Shown here: positions 53,301 to 61,024 of the stretch, one piece after another
How the letters are laid out: each line of letters opens with the position of its first letter
Position numbering within the stretch: the stretch's first letter is position 1
DNA from: Pseudophaeobacter arcticus DSM 23566
GTDB taxonomy: Bacteria; Pseudomonadota; Alphaproteobacteria; Rhodobacterales; Rhodobacteraceae
Direction of reading: 5' to 3'
DNA length: 64,000 nt
NCBI RefSeq assembly: GCF_000473205.1
Contig: NZ_KI421507.1
Location: 407,934 to 471,933, forward strand
The notes under the pieces: model-generated
Databases searched by the model: none
Told to the model about the DNA's origin: nothing
The model's input: only the letters and a program-made list of their open reading frames with translations
Program-made: the position numbers and the translations under genes

Positions 53301-56300
53301 CAGCGCCACCTTGGCACCATAATGGCGCATGAGATGCGCCGCTGTGGCCAGGCCGATACCCCCGTAGCCGCCGGTGATCAGATAGCTGCCGCCAGGTTTG
53401 AAGCCGGGTTTGAAGCCGGGCTGATCCGGTGTTGGCTCAGCTGAGGCCTCTGGCAGGGCCTGGCTGCGCCAGCTTTTTTCAAACCGTTTGTCGCCGCGCC
53501 AGGCCACCACGGCATTGGCGGGCTCGGCCATCAGCTCTTCCAGCAGGCGCGGGGTCAGATCGGTCGGCGCGGCTCCGCGCAACGTGGCGATAAGCCCGGG
53601 CTGTGCCGGCAGTTCGATATCCACCGTGGCGCAGGTGATCCCGGGGAATTCCCGTGGGATCACCCCGGCGGGGCCGGCAATCATCGATTTTTCCGGGTAG
53701 GGCAGGGGCTCGGCGTTGAGCTGTGCCGCGCCAGTGGTAAAGATGCTCAGATGGAGGGGGTGATCCAGATCCAGGCCGCCCAGCTCTTGCGCCAGCGCAG
53801 TGAGGGAGGAAACCCCCATCTCGAGGTTGCGGTCAAAGAAGGATGAGCCGGGGCGGAAGTGTTCTTCCGGGCCGGTGACAAGCCAGAAATGGGCAATGCG
53901 ATGGGGCAGCGCCTCTGCCTCGGCAAGATCTGCAAGCAGAGCGCCATAGCCGAGACGCCCCTGTTCGGGCGGCAGGATATAGTCGTCGGGCGCAAGCCGT
54001 GCGTAGGTGTCGCCGGGGCGCACCATGCTGACGCGATGACCCGCGGCACGCAGCCGGGTGGCGGTGGCGGCTGCCAGCCCACAGGTATCGGCAAAGATCA
54101 GCCAGTTCTGCGGTGTTTCTCCCAGGTCTGTCGCAATATCCAGGGGGCAATCGGCCAGGCGGGGGCGCCAGGCGGGGCGGTAGCCCCAGTCGCGGATCGC
54201 GTCATGGCGCCGGGGCAGCGCGGCGTCTTCCTGCTGCTGTTGTGTCCCCGGCGCGATGAAATAGCGGCTTCTTTGGAACTGGTAGCCGGGCAGCGGCAGG
54301 CGGTGGCGCTTGGCCTCGCCCCAGATCTGATCCCAGTCGGCCTCAACCCCGCAGGCCCAGAGCCGGCCGATGACGCCAAAGAAATAGGCGTCATCCATGA
54401 TGTCCTGCTCCGGGTGGCGCAGGGCGCTGAGCACCTGTCCGGGCTGCACCGCGGGCGACATCTGGGTCAGCGCGCTCAGCGCCTTGCCGGGGCCGACCTC
54501 GAGGAACACCCGCCCCGGTGTGGCGGCAAGGCTGGTGATACAATCGGCAAAATGCACCGTATTGCGCAGCTGGCCAACCCAGTAGTCGGGATCCATGGCC
54601 TGTTCTGCCGTTAGCGGCTGACCGGTCCGGTTGGAGATCACCGGGATCTGTGGTGCGGCCAGGGTCAGCCCGGCGAGGAAGGCGCGATATTCTGCCAGAA
54701 TACCGTCGAGCATCCGCGAATGTGCGGCGATATCAATCTGGATGCGCTGGTGGTCGATGTCGCGGCTCGTCAGCGCCTCTGCCAGCCTGTCCAGCGCGGC
54801 CTGCGGCCCAGAGACGGCGGTGAGGCTGGGCGCATTGACGCTGGCAATATCGAGATCATCGCCGATCAGCGCCTCTACCTCGGCCAGCGGCAGGGCAATT
54901 GACAACATGCCGCCCGCAGGCACCCGATCAAACAGGCGTCCGCGCAGCAGCACCAGATCAATGCAGTCCTCAAAGGAGATCACCCCGGCCAGACAGGCGG
55001 CGGTGTTTTCCCCCATGGAATGGCCCACCATGGCAGCCGGGCGAATGCCCCAGCTGATCCAGAGCTGTGCCAGCGCATATTCCACAATCATGATCAGCGG
55101 CAACTGCGCCGAGGGGCGTTGCAGTTGGGCATTGGCAGCCACTTCATCGCCTTCTTCCGGCAACCACAGCGCGCGAATGTCATAGTCAAGGCTGGGCTGC
55201 AGATGCTCCAGCCCCCGGTCCATCCAATCGGCAAAGACCGGCTCGGTCTCGTAGAGATCACGGGCCATGCCTGCATATTGCGCCCCACCGCCGGGGAAGG
55301 AAAAGACCACCTCTGGCGCGTCACCAAGGCGATCATGGTCAAAGACCTGGCGCGGATCGCCGGCCCGCAGCAGCGCGGCGGCCTGGGTTGCCGTTTCAGC
55401 CACCAGCACCCGGCGTTTGCCAAAACCGCGTCGTCCCTGTTTCAGGGTATAGGCCACATCGGCCAGATCGACCTCCGGGTTGGTCTCCAGATAGTCGGCC
55501 AGGGCCGTGGCATTGGCGTTGAGCGCCGCCTTGGACTGCCCCGACAGGCAGAGCACATGAAAGGGGAAGTCGCTGTCTTCGGAAGGCCCGCGTGCGGGGG
55601 CTTCTTCCAGAATGACATGGGCATTGGTGCCGCCGACGCCAAGCGCGTTGATCCCGGCCCGGCGCGGCCCGCTGTGCGAGCTCCAGGGCGTCAGGCGGTT
55701 ATTGACCTTGAAGGGCGAGCCGTCAAAATCAATGGCCGGATTGGGCGCTTCATAGCTGAGAGAGGGGGGGATTTCCCGGTGCTTCAAGCCCAGCGAGGTT
55801 TTCACCAGCCCGGCAATGCCGGCGGCGGTATCAAGATGACCGATGTTGGTTTTGACCGAGCCAATGCGGCAATAGCCCTGGGCCTTGGTGCTGTCGCGAA
55901 AAGCCTCGGTCAGGGCCGAGACCTCGATTGGATCGCCCAGATAGGTGCCGGTGCCATGGCATTCCACATAGTCGATGGTTTCGGCTGAGATATCCGCCGC
56001 GTCCAGCGCCTGGCGGATGGCACTGGCCTGTCCGCCAACCGAGGGCGCCAGATAGCCGGCCTTGTCGGCGCCGTCATTGTTGATGGCGCTGGCCTTGATC
56101 ACCGCCCAGATATGATCGCCGTCGGCCTGTGCATCCTCAAGCCGACGCAGGGCAACCGCGCCTGCGCCAGAGCCAAAGACGGTGCCCTGGGCGCGGTGGT
56201 CAAAGGCGTGGCAATGACCGTCGGGTGACAGGATTTCATTCTCTTTATAAAGATAGCCGCGCCCCTGCGGCATATCAATTGTGACTCCCCCGGCCAGCGC

Positions 56301-56939
56301 CATGCCACATTCGCCGCTCCGCAGCGCCTTGCAGGCGTAATGCACCGCCACCAGAGAGGTGGAGCAGGCGGTTTGGATATTGACCGAAGGTCCTTTGAGA
56401 TCAAAGATATGGCTGACGCGAGTGGTGAGAAAATCCTTGTCGTTGCCGGTGTGGCGCAGCAGGAACATGCCCACCTCGTCCACGAGACCGGGATTGGAGC
56501 AGATGTTGAAATAGAAGTAGCTGCCCATGCCGCAACCGGCATAGACGCCGATGGGCTCTGACAGGCTTTCGGGCGGATGGCCGGCGTTTTCCATGGCGCT
56601 CCAGGCGACCTCAAGGAATTTGCGGTGTTGCGGGTCTAGAATCGCAGCCTCTTTGGGGCTGAAGCCAAAGAATTCGGCATCAAAATCGGCAAAGCCCTCC
56701 AGCAGAGCAGCGTGGGGCACATAGTTTGGATCGGCCAGGGTGGTGGCGGGTACACCTGCGTCCAGCAGGGCGTCGCGCTCCAGCGGTACGATGGATTCAA
56801 TGCCGTTGCGCAGGTTGTTCCAATAGGTCTGCACGCCCTCGGCGCCGGGAACATTGACTGACATGCCAACAATGGCGATATCGCCGCTATACTGCGGCGC
56901 GCCCGGGTTCTGATCTGCTGTCTTTACCACGACAAACAT
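50394..56939 (-). CDS. Type I PKS: KS-AT-KR-DH-ACP-TE
   Basis: 2181 residues. KS 18-440: C192 in TACSTS, H328 in ECHGTGT, H368 in NIGHLDTAAG. AT 545-860: S641 in GHSMGE; the specificity motif reads AAHS (H740), neither HAFH nor YASH. KR 1185-1380: GGYGGIG, S1338 region, Y1350, N1354. DH 1420-1690: H1437 in DEHRTKGG with an extra residue before the conserved G, and MDLATG where LDxxxQ is expected. ACP 1795-1865: S1826. TE 1905-2150: S1978 in GGFSGGG, D2005, H2136. Loading domain absent, so it must accept a chain from outside, probably from the NRPS. One extension, ketoreduction, possible dehydration, release or transfer. First gene of the operon; GAGG precedes the ATG. Confidence 0.95.
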   Translation of the reverse strand: MFVVVKTADQNPGAPQYSGDIAIVGMSVNVPGAEGVQTYWNNLRNGIESIVPLERDALLDAGVPATTLADPNYVPHAALLEGFADFDAEFFGFSPKEAAILDPQHRKFLEVAWSAMENAGHPPESLSEPIGVYAGCGMGSYFYFNICSNPGLVDEVGMFLLRHTGNDKDFLTTRVSHIFDLKGPSVNIQTACSTSLVAVHYACKALRSGECGMALAGGVTIDMPQGRGYLYKENEILSPDGHCHAFDHRAQGTVFGSGAGAVALRRLEDAQADGDHIWAVIKASAINNDGADKAGYLAPSVGGQASAIRQALDAADISAETIDYVECHGTGTYLGDPIEVSALTEAFRDSTKAQGYCRIGSVKTNIGHLDTAAGIAGLVKTSLGLKHREIPPSLSYEAPNPAIDFDGSPFKVNNRLTPWSSHSGPRRAGINALGVGGTNAHVILEEAPARGPSEDSDFPFHVLCLSGQSKAALNANATALADYLETNPEVDLADVAYTLKQGRRGFGKRRVLVAETATQAAALLRAGDPRQVFDHDRLGDAPEVVFSFPGGGAQYAGMARDLYETEPVFADWMDRGLEHLQPSLDYDIRALWLPEEGDEVAANAQLQRPSAQLPLIMIVEYALAQLWISWGIRPAAMVGHSMGENTAACLAGVISFEDCIDLVLLRGRLFDRVPAGGMLSIALPLAEVEALIGDDLDIASVNAPSLTAVSGPQAALDRLAEALTSRDIDHQRIQIDIAAHSRMLDGILAEYRAFLAGLTLAAPQIPVISNRTGQPLTAEQAMDPDYWVGQLRNTVHFADCITSLAATPGRVFLEVGPGKALSALTQMSPAVQPGQVLSALRHPEQDIMDDAYFFGVIGRLWACGVEADWDQIWGEAKRHRLPLPGYQFQRSRYFIAPGTQQQQEDAALPRRHDAIRDWGYRPAWRPRLADCPLDIATDLGETPQNWLIFADTCGLAAATATRLRAAGHRVSMVRPGDTYARLAPDDYILPPEQGRLGYGALLADLAEAEALPHRIAHFWLVTGPEEHFRPGSSFFDRNLEMGVSSLTALAQELGGLDLDHPLHLSIFTTGAAQLNAEPLPYPEKSMIAGPAGVIPREFPGITCATVDIELPAQPGLIATLRGAAPTDLTPRLLEELMAEPANAVVAWRGDKRFEKSWRSQALPEASAEPTPDQPGFKPGFKPGGSYLITGGYGGIGLATAAHLMRHYGAKVALVSRQGLPPRANWPRYLASHSPANRIAQRIRAVQQLEEIGSGAVLPLTADICNSAEMRSALSKVEAEFGRLNGVIHGAGIIDDGPILAKTEAQIARVLAPKVTGLRVLDDLFPDGSLDLMVLFSSSSTVTRPAGQIDYVAANEYLNAYAAHRQGGQTRVVAIDWGVWADTGMAAEAMAARQGATAPTERQSCAQPLLEQTGFDAYGNPIFASQLDAARSWLLDEHRTKGGTALVPGTGYIEWIAEALAAQGLQAPFEIKDLTFLRPLVVAETTPREVVLRLQAQDAGYDFATHSALPAGGYALNAEAEITLLPDTNSPPSLDLSAIRARCPQVESATAESPLRSPQEAHLDFGPRWQVLQQTAFGPSEGPSEGLARLQLPQAAQDDNCLLPPGLMDLATGWAISLAPGYEGKDLWVPLGYRSILVLAPLTAEIYSHMRLRSGATCDSASFDVTLTDTEGRVLVEITGFQMTRLAGGFEARPAQTSADHSAEALGLAPGAAQQPLSEDERRLQLNLANGIRASEGPEALTRALASNQVQMVISSLDLPALIEQTAQGTTAQGADPGQSFERPQLDTDYVAPSTPVEEQLAELFQSLLGVTQVGVADSFFDLGGHSLIAVRLFAQIKRHYDLDLPLSTLFEAPSVATLAELLIQRGAGGQHANADAAAQPGQEACQRAATYTHLVMLHPGSGGDVAPFFVVAGMFGNVLNLRHLALELGGARPVYGLQARGLIGGDDPHTSIPEAATDYLAEIRQIQPQGPYLLGGFSGGGITAYEMARQLQAAGEETAALVLLDTPLPVRPSLKPVDKALIKLQELRRKGAGYLLEWAKNRILWELSKRRQTPAETGQAPAFNNRKIELAFRQSVENYALQPWTGPLTLLRPPLDRHWQVSGGNWVSCEREYVFADNDWTSWAPRLEVIEVPGDHDSMVLVPNVSTLAAALKPRLAGVPPSPQPAQKDASPQAPFSRAAE

Positions 56940-57204
56940 TGACCTCTACATTTGGCAAATCTGGGGTGCTTCTCCTGCCTGCAATCCCCGCTCTGCCAAT
57001 GAGCGAAGTTCGGTGCCCCAGGAGAGGCCATTGTCTGGCGGGTAGGTCAGGGGCGCATTCGGCAGGCAGATTGGCGGTTGTTGCCAGCTGTTCTGCGCTG
57101 CGGTTACGATTCCTTGTTACCCAAGGCGAAATTGGTTCATCACTGCGGCAAATCTGTGAAGGCTTGGTGTTGAAAGCGGGTATAAAAGCGAAAACAATAA
57201 GGCA
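56940..57204. promoter_or_regulatory. Probable promoter region of the PKS/NRPS operon
   Basis: A 265-bp gap between the Wzy-like gene and the PKS gene on the same strand. It is AT-rich close to the Wzy end (57178-57215), which suggests a promoter of its own for the seven-gene operon. No defined operator was seen. Confidence 0.4.
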
Positions 57205-58668
57205 TTATATATGGCTACGTGACTTTGGGGAAAGAGTCTGCGGCATCAGGATCTGCTTGCCCTCAAACAGGGCGCGCGGTTTTTCAAACAGGTCCGGGTA
57301 GCGCAGCCGCTCGGCATAGCCCAGAAGGGATCCCGCACAGAGCCAGGTCATCGGTACCAGGGTATCATTGAGCATCATATCCACCATGGTGGCCGCAAGG
57401 ATCAGCGCGATGGGCGTCGCATAGGGCGAGATATCCTGGCGCCTGCGGCGGTGGATCTCAATTCCGAGCAACACAATAGAAAGCGATAGCAATCCCATCT
57501 CGGCCAGATAGCCAAGCCACCCCAGGGTGCCAAAGACCAGGATCCAATGGCCGTCCGGGATCGAAATGATGGCACCGGTTTCCAGCTCGCGTACCAGATT
57601 GCGGCCCCAGCCGCCCCAGCCGAACCAGGGTTTTTCCGCGGCGCGCTGCAGCAGCATCGCCTCATTGTCAAAGCGATAGCCCAAAGACTGCGCCCGTTCG
57701 GAGCTGATGGCTTCGGCCTGGGCCAGGATGGCTTCGGTGGGAATGAAGCCGAGATTTCGCAGCATCGGATAGGTGATTGCCACTGCCGCCAAAGCGATGG
57801 CGACACGGATTTGCCAGCGCGGTGAGGCCAGCGCCACCAGCGGCACAAAGCTGAGCCCATAGGCCAGCGAGGCAAAGCTTTTGCACAGCACCAAAACAAA
57901 GAACAAATAGGCCGAGGCAACGAAAAACCGCAGGCGATCCCGCCCCTCGGCGGCACGGGCCAGTGACACGGTGGCCAGGACTGCGGAAAACATAAACAAG
58001 GCCAGCCACAGGGAATGCGGCATAAAGACGATGGGGCGAAACCCGCCCTGACGCATGGTTTGCGCAAAATCATGCTGGAAGAAGCCATAGACCATAATAT
58101 TGATCTGCGGGCTGAGACGGATCTCGATCAGCGAGGGGATTGAATAGGCCAGCCCGGCGATGCAGAGCGCGAGCAACAGTTCCTTTTGTCCCTCAGGCGA
58201 GGACAGATAGCGCCGCGCCAGCAAGAAGGGCATCAAGATGATCACTTGGTTGATCATAACCGAGCCGAGATCCCGCCATCTGAGCCCCGGCAGCATATCG
58301 GTGACAAAGACAATTGGATCGGCATCTGCCAGCACTTCAAAAATCACCGGGTCGCCATTGGTCATCACCGTTGGAATCACCGCAAGGATAAAAAGCAGCA
58401 TGAGAATTCGCGCCAGTGGGTGGCGCGGCAGCAGCGGTACCTTTTTGCGCATGAACCCGATGCAGAGGACAAAAGCCGTGACCGAGGGAATGGTGAATTT
58501 ATCCATATCAGGCACCAGTGGCAGGTCGAACTCGGCCACCGGGGGCAGCAGCAGATAGCCCGCCAGAATGCACCACAGAATTGCCCGTTCCAGCGGTAAA
58601 CGCCGGAACAGCACCAGGCTGACCACGGGCCAGAGCAGCAGCATCAAAGAGGCAAGTGCATTGGGCAT
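57205..58668 (-). CDS. Wzy/O-antigen-ligase-like membrane protein
   Basis: 487 residues with about 11-12 membrane helices and a long periplasmic loop. The segment RFDNEAMLLQRAAEKPWFGW is the typical periplasmic motif of the Wzy_C/WaaL family. It should polymerise lipid-linked repeat units or ligate glycan to an acceptor in the periplasm. It lies just upstream of the PKS operon on the same strand. Hydrophobic profile and motif support the family; polymerase versus ligase cannot be decided. Confidence 0.85.
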   Translation of the reverse strand: MPNALASLMLLLWPVVSLVLFRRLPLERAILWCILAGYLLLPPVAEFDLPLVPDMDKFTIPSVTAFVLCIGFMRKKVPLLPRHPLARILMLLFILAVIPTVMTNGDPVIFEVLADADPIVFVTDMLPGLRWRDLGSVMINQVIILMPFLLARRYLSSPEGQKELLLALCIAGLAYSIPSLIEIRLSPQINIMVYGFFQHDFAQTMRQGGFRPIVFMPHSLWLALFMFSAVLATVSLARAAEGRDRLRFFVASAYLFFVLVLCKSFASLAYGLSFVPLVALASPRWQIRVAIALAAVAITYPMLRNLGFIPTEAILAQAEAISSERAQSLGYRFDNEAMLLQRAAEKPWFGWGGWGRNLVRELETGAIISIPDGHWILVFGTLGWLGYLAEMGLLSLSIVLLGIEIHRRRRQDISPYATPIALILAATMVDMMLNDTLVPMTWLCAGSLLGYAERLRYPDLFEKPRALFEGKQILMPQTLSPKSRSHI

Positions 58669-58714
58669 GAGGTGAGTTTAGTCTCCAATTGCGGCAGCGC
58701 GATGGGCATTTGGT

Positions 58715-58801
58715 GGCCGGGTGGTGGCTGGGTGATGGCCGGGTGATGGCTTGGACCGGGAAATTTTGAGCCCAAATGACATCACCCCAGATTACATCAC
58801 C
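58715..58801. repeat. Two adjacent short tandem repeats (11 bp x3 and 15 bp x2)
   Basis: GGCCGGGTGGT-type units at 58715-58747, then CCAAATGACATCACC and CCAGATTACATCACC at 58772-58801. They fill part of the 319-bp divergent gap between the Wzy-like gene and the WecG-type gene; no gene is supported there. Confidence 0.8.
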
Positions 58802-58987
58802 CAAGGCGCACTGTCGCGAGAAAATCCGCGCCTGTGATACCTCGAGGGCTAAATGAGCGCGCGCGAAAGGCTATATTCAGCCGGTCATGATAGAGTGGCT
58901 TGAGCAGCGGTCTTTTGCGGAGTATTTGCGCAGCGCTGCTCGGAAATTGGCGGATTCCGGTTTTGGGGTCAGCGTAGGAGTGATCAG

Positions 58988-59743
58988 GTGTTTTTTGAGT
59001 TTCAAGGCCAGCGTATTACAGTCAACCTGCCTACACGGGCAGCCCTGGAGAGCGAGGTTCTGCGGCGGTTTTCGGCGGGTGAAGGTTTTGCCCTGGCCAC
59101 CGTGAACCTGGATCATCTGGTGAAACTGGCCGAGTCGTCAGAATTCCTGAAGGCCTATGCCGGCCAGGATCTGGTGGTGGCGGATGGGCGGCCCATTGTC
59201 TGGCTCTCGCGGCTGGCCAAACGGCCGGTTGAACTGATGCCGGGGTCTGACATGGTTTTGCCGCTCTGTCGTCTTGCCGCTGCGGCGGGTGTGCCGGTGG
59301 CCTTGGTGGGCAGCACCGAGGTGGCGCTGCGGGATGCCAAGGCGCATCTGGAGGCGCAGGTGCCGGGGTTGGATCTGGCCTGGTGCCATGCGCCCTCGGG
59401 GGTTTTTGACCCCAAAGGCGCCGAGGCCGGTGAAATTCTCGCGGAATTGAACAGCAGGGGCATCCGGCTGTGTTTTCTGGCCCTGGGCGCCCCCAAGCAG
59501 GAAAGCCTGGCCCATCGCGGCCGCAGCGCGGCGCCGCTGGTGGGCTTTGCCTCGATTGGGGCGGGGTTGGATTTTCTGGGCGGCCACCAAAGGCGGGCGC
59601 CGCTCTGGGTACGCAAGATTGCCATGGAATGGCTGTGGCGCGCCTTGAGCAGCCCAGGCCGGATGGTGCCACGCTATGCCAAATGCTTTGCCATTCTGCC
59701 CGGTCAGATCTGGAAGGCCCTGCGCAACCGGCCCAAACTGTAG
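58988..59743 (+). CDS. WecG/TagA/CpsF-type glycosyltransferase
   Basis: 251 residues from a GTG start with AGGAG 8 bases upstream. GT26 family: VNLDHLVKLAES, LVVADGRPIVWLSRL with the conserved catalytic-type Asp, then LALGAPKQE and FASIGAGLDFLGG. It transfers ManNAc-type or uronic sugars, or another UDP-sugar, to a lipid-linked acceptor, often the second sugar of the unit. It is cytoplasmic and membrane-associated through its C-terminal basic tail. Confidence 0.9.
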   Translation: MFFEFQGQRITVNLPTRAALESEVLRRFSAGEGFALATVNLDHLVKLAESSEFLKAYAGQDLVVADGRPIVWLSRLAKRPVELMPGSDMVLPLCRLAAAAGVPVALVGSTEVALRDAKAHLEAQVPGLDLAWCHAPSGVFDPKGAEAGEILAELNSRGIRLCFLALGAPKQESLAHRGRSAAPLVGFASIGAGLDFLGGHQRRAPLWVRKIAMEWLWRALSSPGRMVPRYAKCFAILPGQIWKALRNRPKL

Positions 59744-59827
59744 CTCCCGAACACCCGTATTCTACCTGGATTTGCCAGGACCGTGAGGGGTAGATCCGAG
59801 AGGGGGAAGGACGAGTAGGGGAGGGCT

Positions 59828-59887
59828 GGGTTAGGCAGCACCGGGTTCGGCAGGAGCGGGTTAGGGAACACCGGGTTAGGCAGAACA
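59828..59887. repeat. 15-bp tandem repeat, 4 copies
   Basis: Units of GGGTTAGGCAGCACC type with drift, immediately left of double-hairpin copy C. Confidence 0.88.
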
Positions 59888-59902
59888 GGGGGCAAACCCG
59901 GC

Positions 59903-59990
59903 AAGGGGGGGCTCCCGCGCCTGCAGATGGGGGCTATGCCCCCCACTTGGCAGCCTTGGGCCCGGCGCTGTCTCTGGCGAGCCAGCGCTG
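59903..59990. repeat. Double-hairpin intergenic element, copy C
   Basis: Flank AAGGGGGGGCTCCCGCGC identical to copy A; hairpin 1 TGGGGGC/GCCCCCCA enclosed by CTGC/GCAG; middle CTTGGGCCCGGCGC as in B; hairpin 2 GCGCTG/CAGCGC. Located in the convergent gap 59744-60052 between the WecG-type gene and the GT2 gene. Confidence 0.78.
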
Positions 59991-60052
59991 CAGCGCATTC
60001 ATCCAGGCCTTGTGGCCAAGGGAGCAGGCGCCAAAGGGCGGGCGGAAAGCGC

Positions 60053-61024
60053 CTATTTATACTCCAATATCTTGCGGTTTTTACCACGCAAGCGGTCCCA
60101 GAAATACTCTGCTACACCGGCGCATTCGGCAAATTTCCCCAGCAGCGAGAAGCAAGCAGGCCGCAGCCCCATGCGCGGCGTGAGACGCGCCAGCTGCAGT
60201 GGGTAAATCACTGCGGCCAGCAGCGCCCAGGGGGTGATCGCCACAGTGCTCAGCAGCAGAGCCAGCGGCAGAGCCCCGCCCCAGAGCAAGGCGCGGCGGG
60301 TCTCGGTGACCCAGTGCCGGTCTGGTGAGGCCCCATGCAGAGCAGCGCCCTGGGCAAAGGCATAGCCGGCCCGGCGGCTGCGCTTCCACCATTGGCCAAA
60401 GCGGGTCATCTGCGCATCATGCAGGGTCATTTCCGCATCAATCCGCCAGATTTTCCAGCCCTTGCGGCGCAGGCGCAGGCACATCTCGGGTTCTTCGCCA
60501 GCGATCAGATCGGCGCGGTATCCGGCCACGGCGCGCAGGGCCTCCAGCCGCATCAGCGCATCGCCGCCGCAGGCCCTGGCCTCGCCTATGGGCGTGTCCC
60601 ACTCGCTGTCGCACAGCTGGTTATAGATCGAAGCCTCTGGAAAGCGCTCGCGGCGGCGGCCGCAGACCACGGCCACCTCTGGGTGGTGCTGCAAAAACGC
60701 CGCAGCCTGGGGGATCCAGCTGGCGTCCACCTCGCAATCGCCATCAACCAGCTGCACAAACCCCTGTTCGCCCTGCAACCGGTCCAGCCCTGCATTGCGG
60801 GCGCGGGCCGCGGTGAAGGGCCGCGCCATATCCAGCTCCACCACCTCGACCCCCAGCGCCAGCGCCGCTTTGGTCGAGCCATCGCTAGAGCCGCTGTCGA
60901 CGTAGATCAGCCGGTGTATCTGCGGTTGCAGCGAGGCAAGGCAGGTGAGCAGACGAGTGCCTTCGTTGCGGCCTATCACCACGGCGCTGATGAGAGGGGG
61001 AGTGTACGCAGGGGATCCCGTCAT
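60053..61024 (-). CDS. Glycosyltransferase family 2 (ExoA-like)
   Basis: 323 residues. GT-A domain: ISAVVIGRNEGTRLLTCLAS, YVDSGSSDGS, VQLVDGDCEVDASW (metal site) and GGDALMRLEAL. A C-terminal hydrophobic region of two helices (about 235-275) suggests membrane attachment. Its ATG overlaps the stop of the upstream glycosyltransferase by 4 bases, so the two are coupled. Probably adds a sugar of the exopolysaccharide repeat. Confidence 0.88.
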   Translation of the reverse strand: MTGSPAYTPPLISAVVIGRNEGTRLLTCLASLQPQIHRLIYVDSGSSDGSTKAALALGVEVVELDMARPFTAARARNAGLDRLQGEQGFVQLVDGDCEVDASWIPQAAAFLQHHPEVAVVCGRRRERFPEASIYNQLCDSEWDTPIGEARACGGDALMRLEALRAVAGYRADLIAGEEPEMCLRLRRKGWKIWRIDAEMTLHDAQMTRFGQWWKRSRRAGYAFAQGAALHGASPDRHWVTETRRALLWGGALPLALLLSTVAITPWALLAAVIYPLQLARLTPRMGLRPACFSLLGKFAECAGVAEYFWDRLRGKNRKILEYK

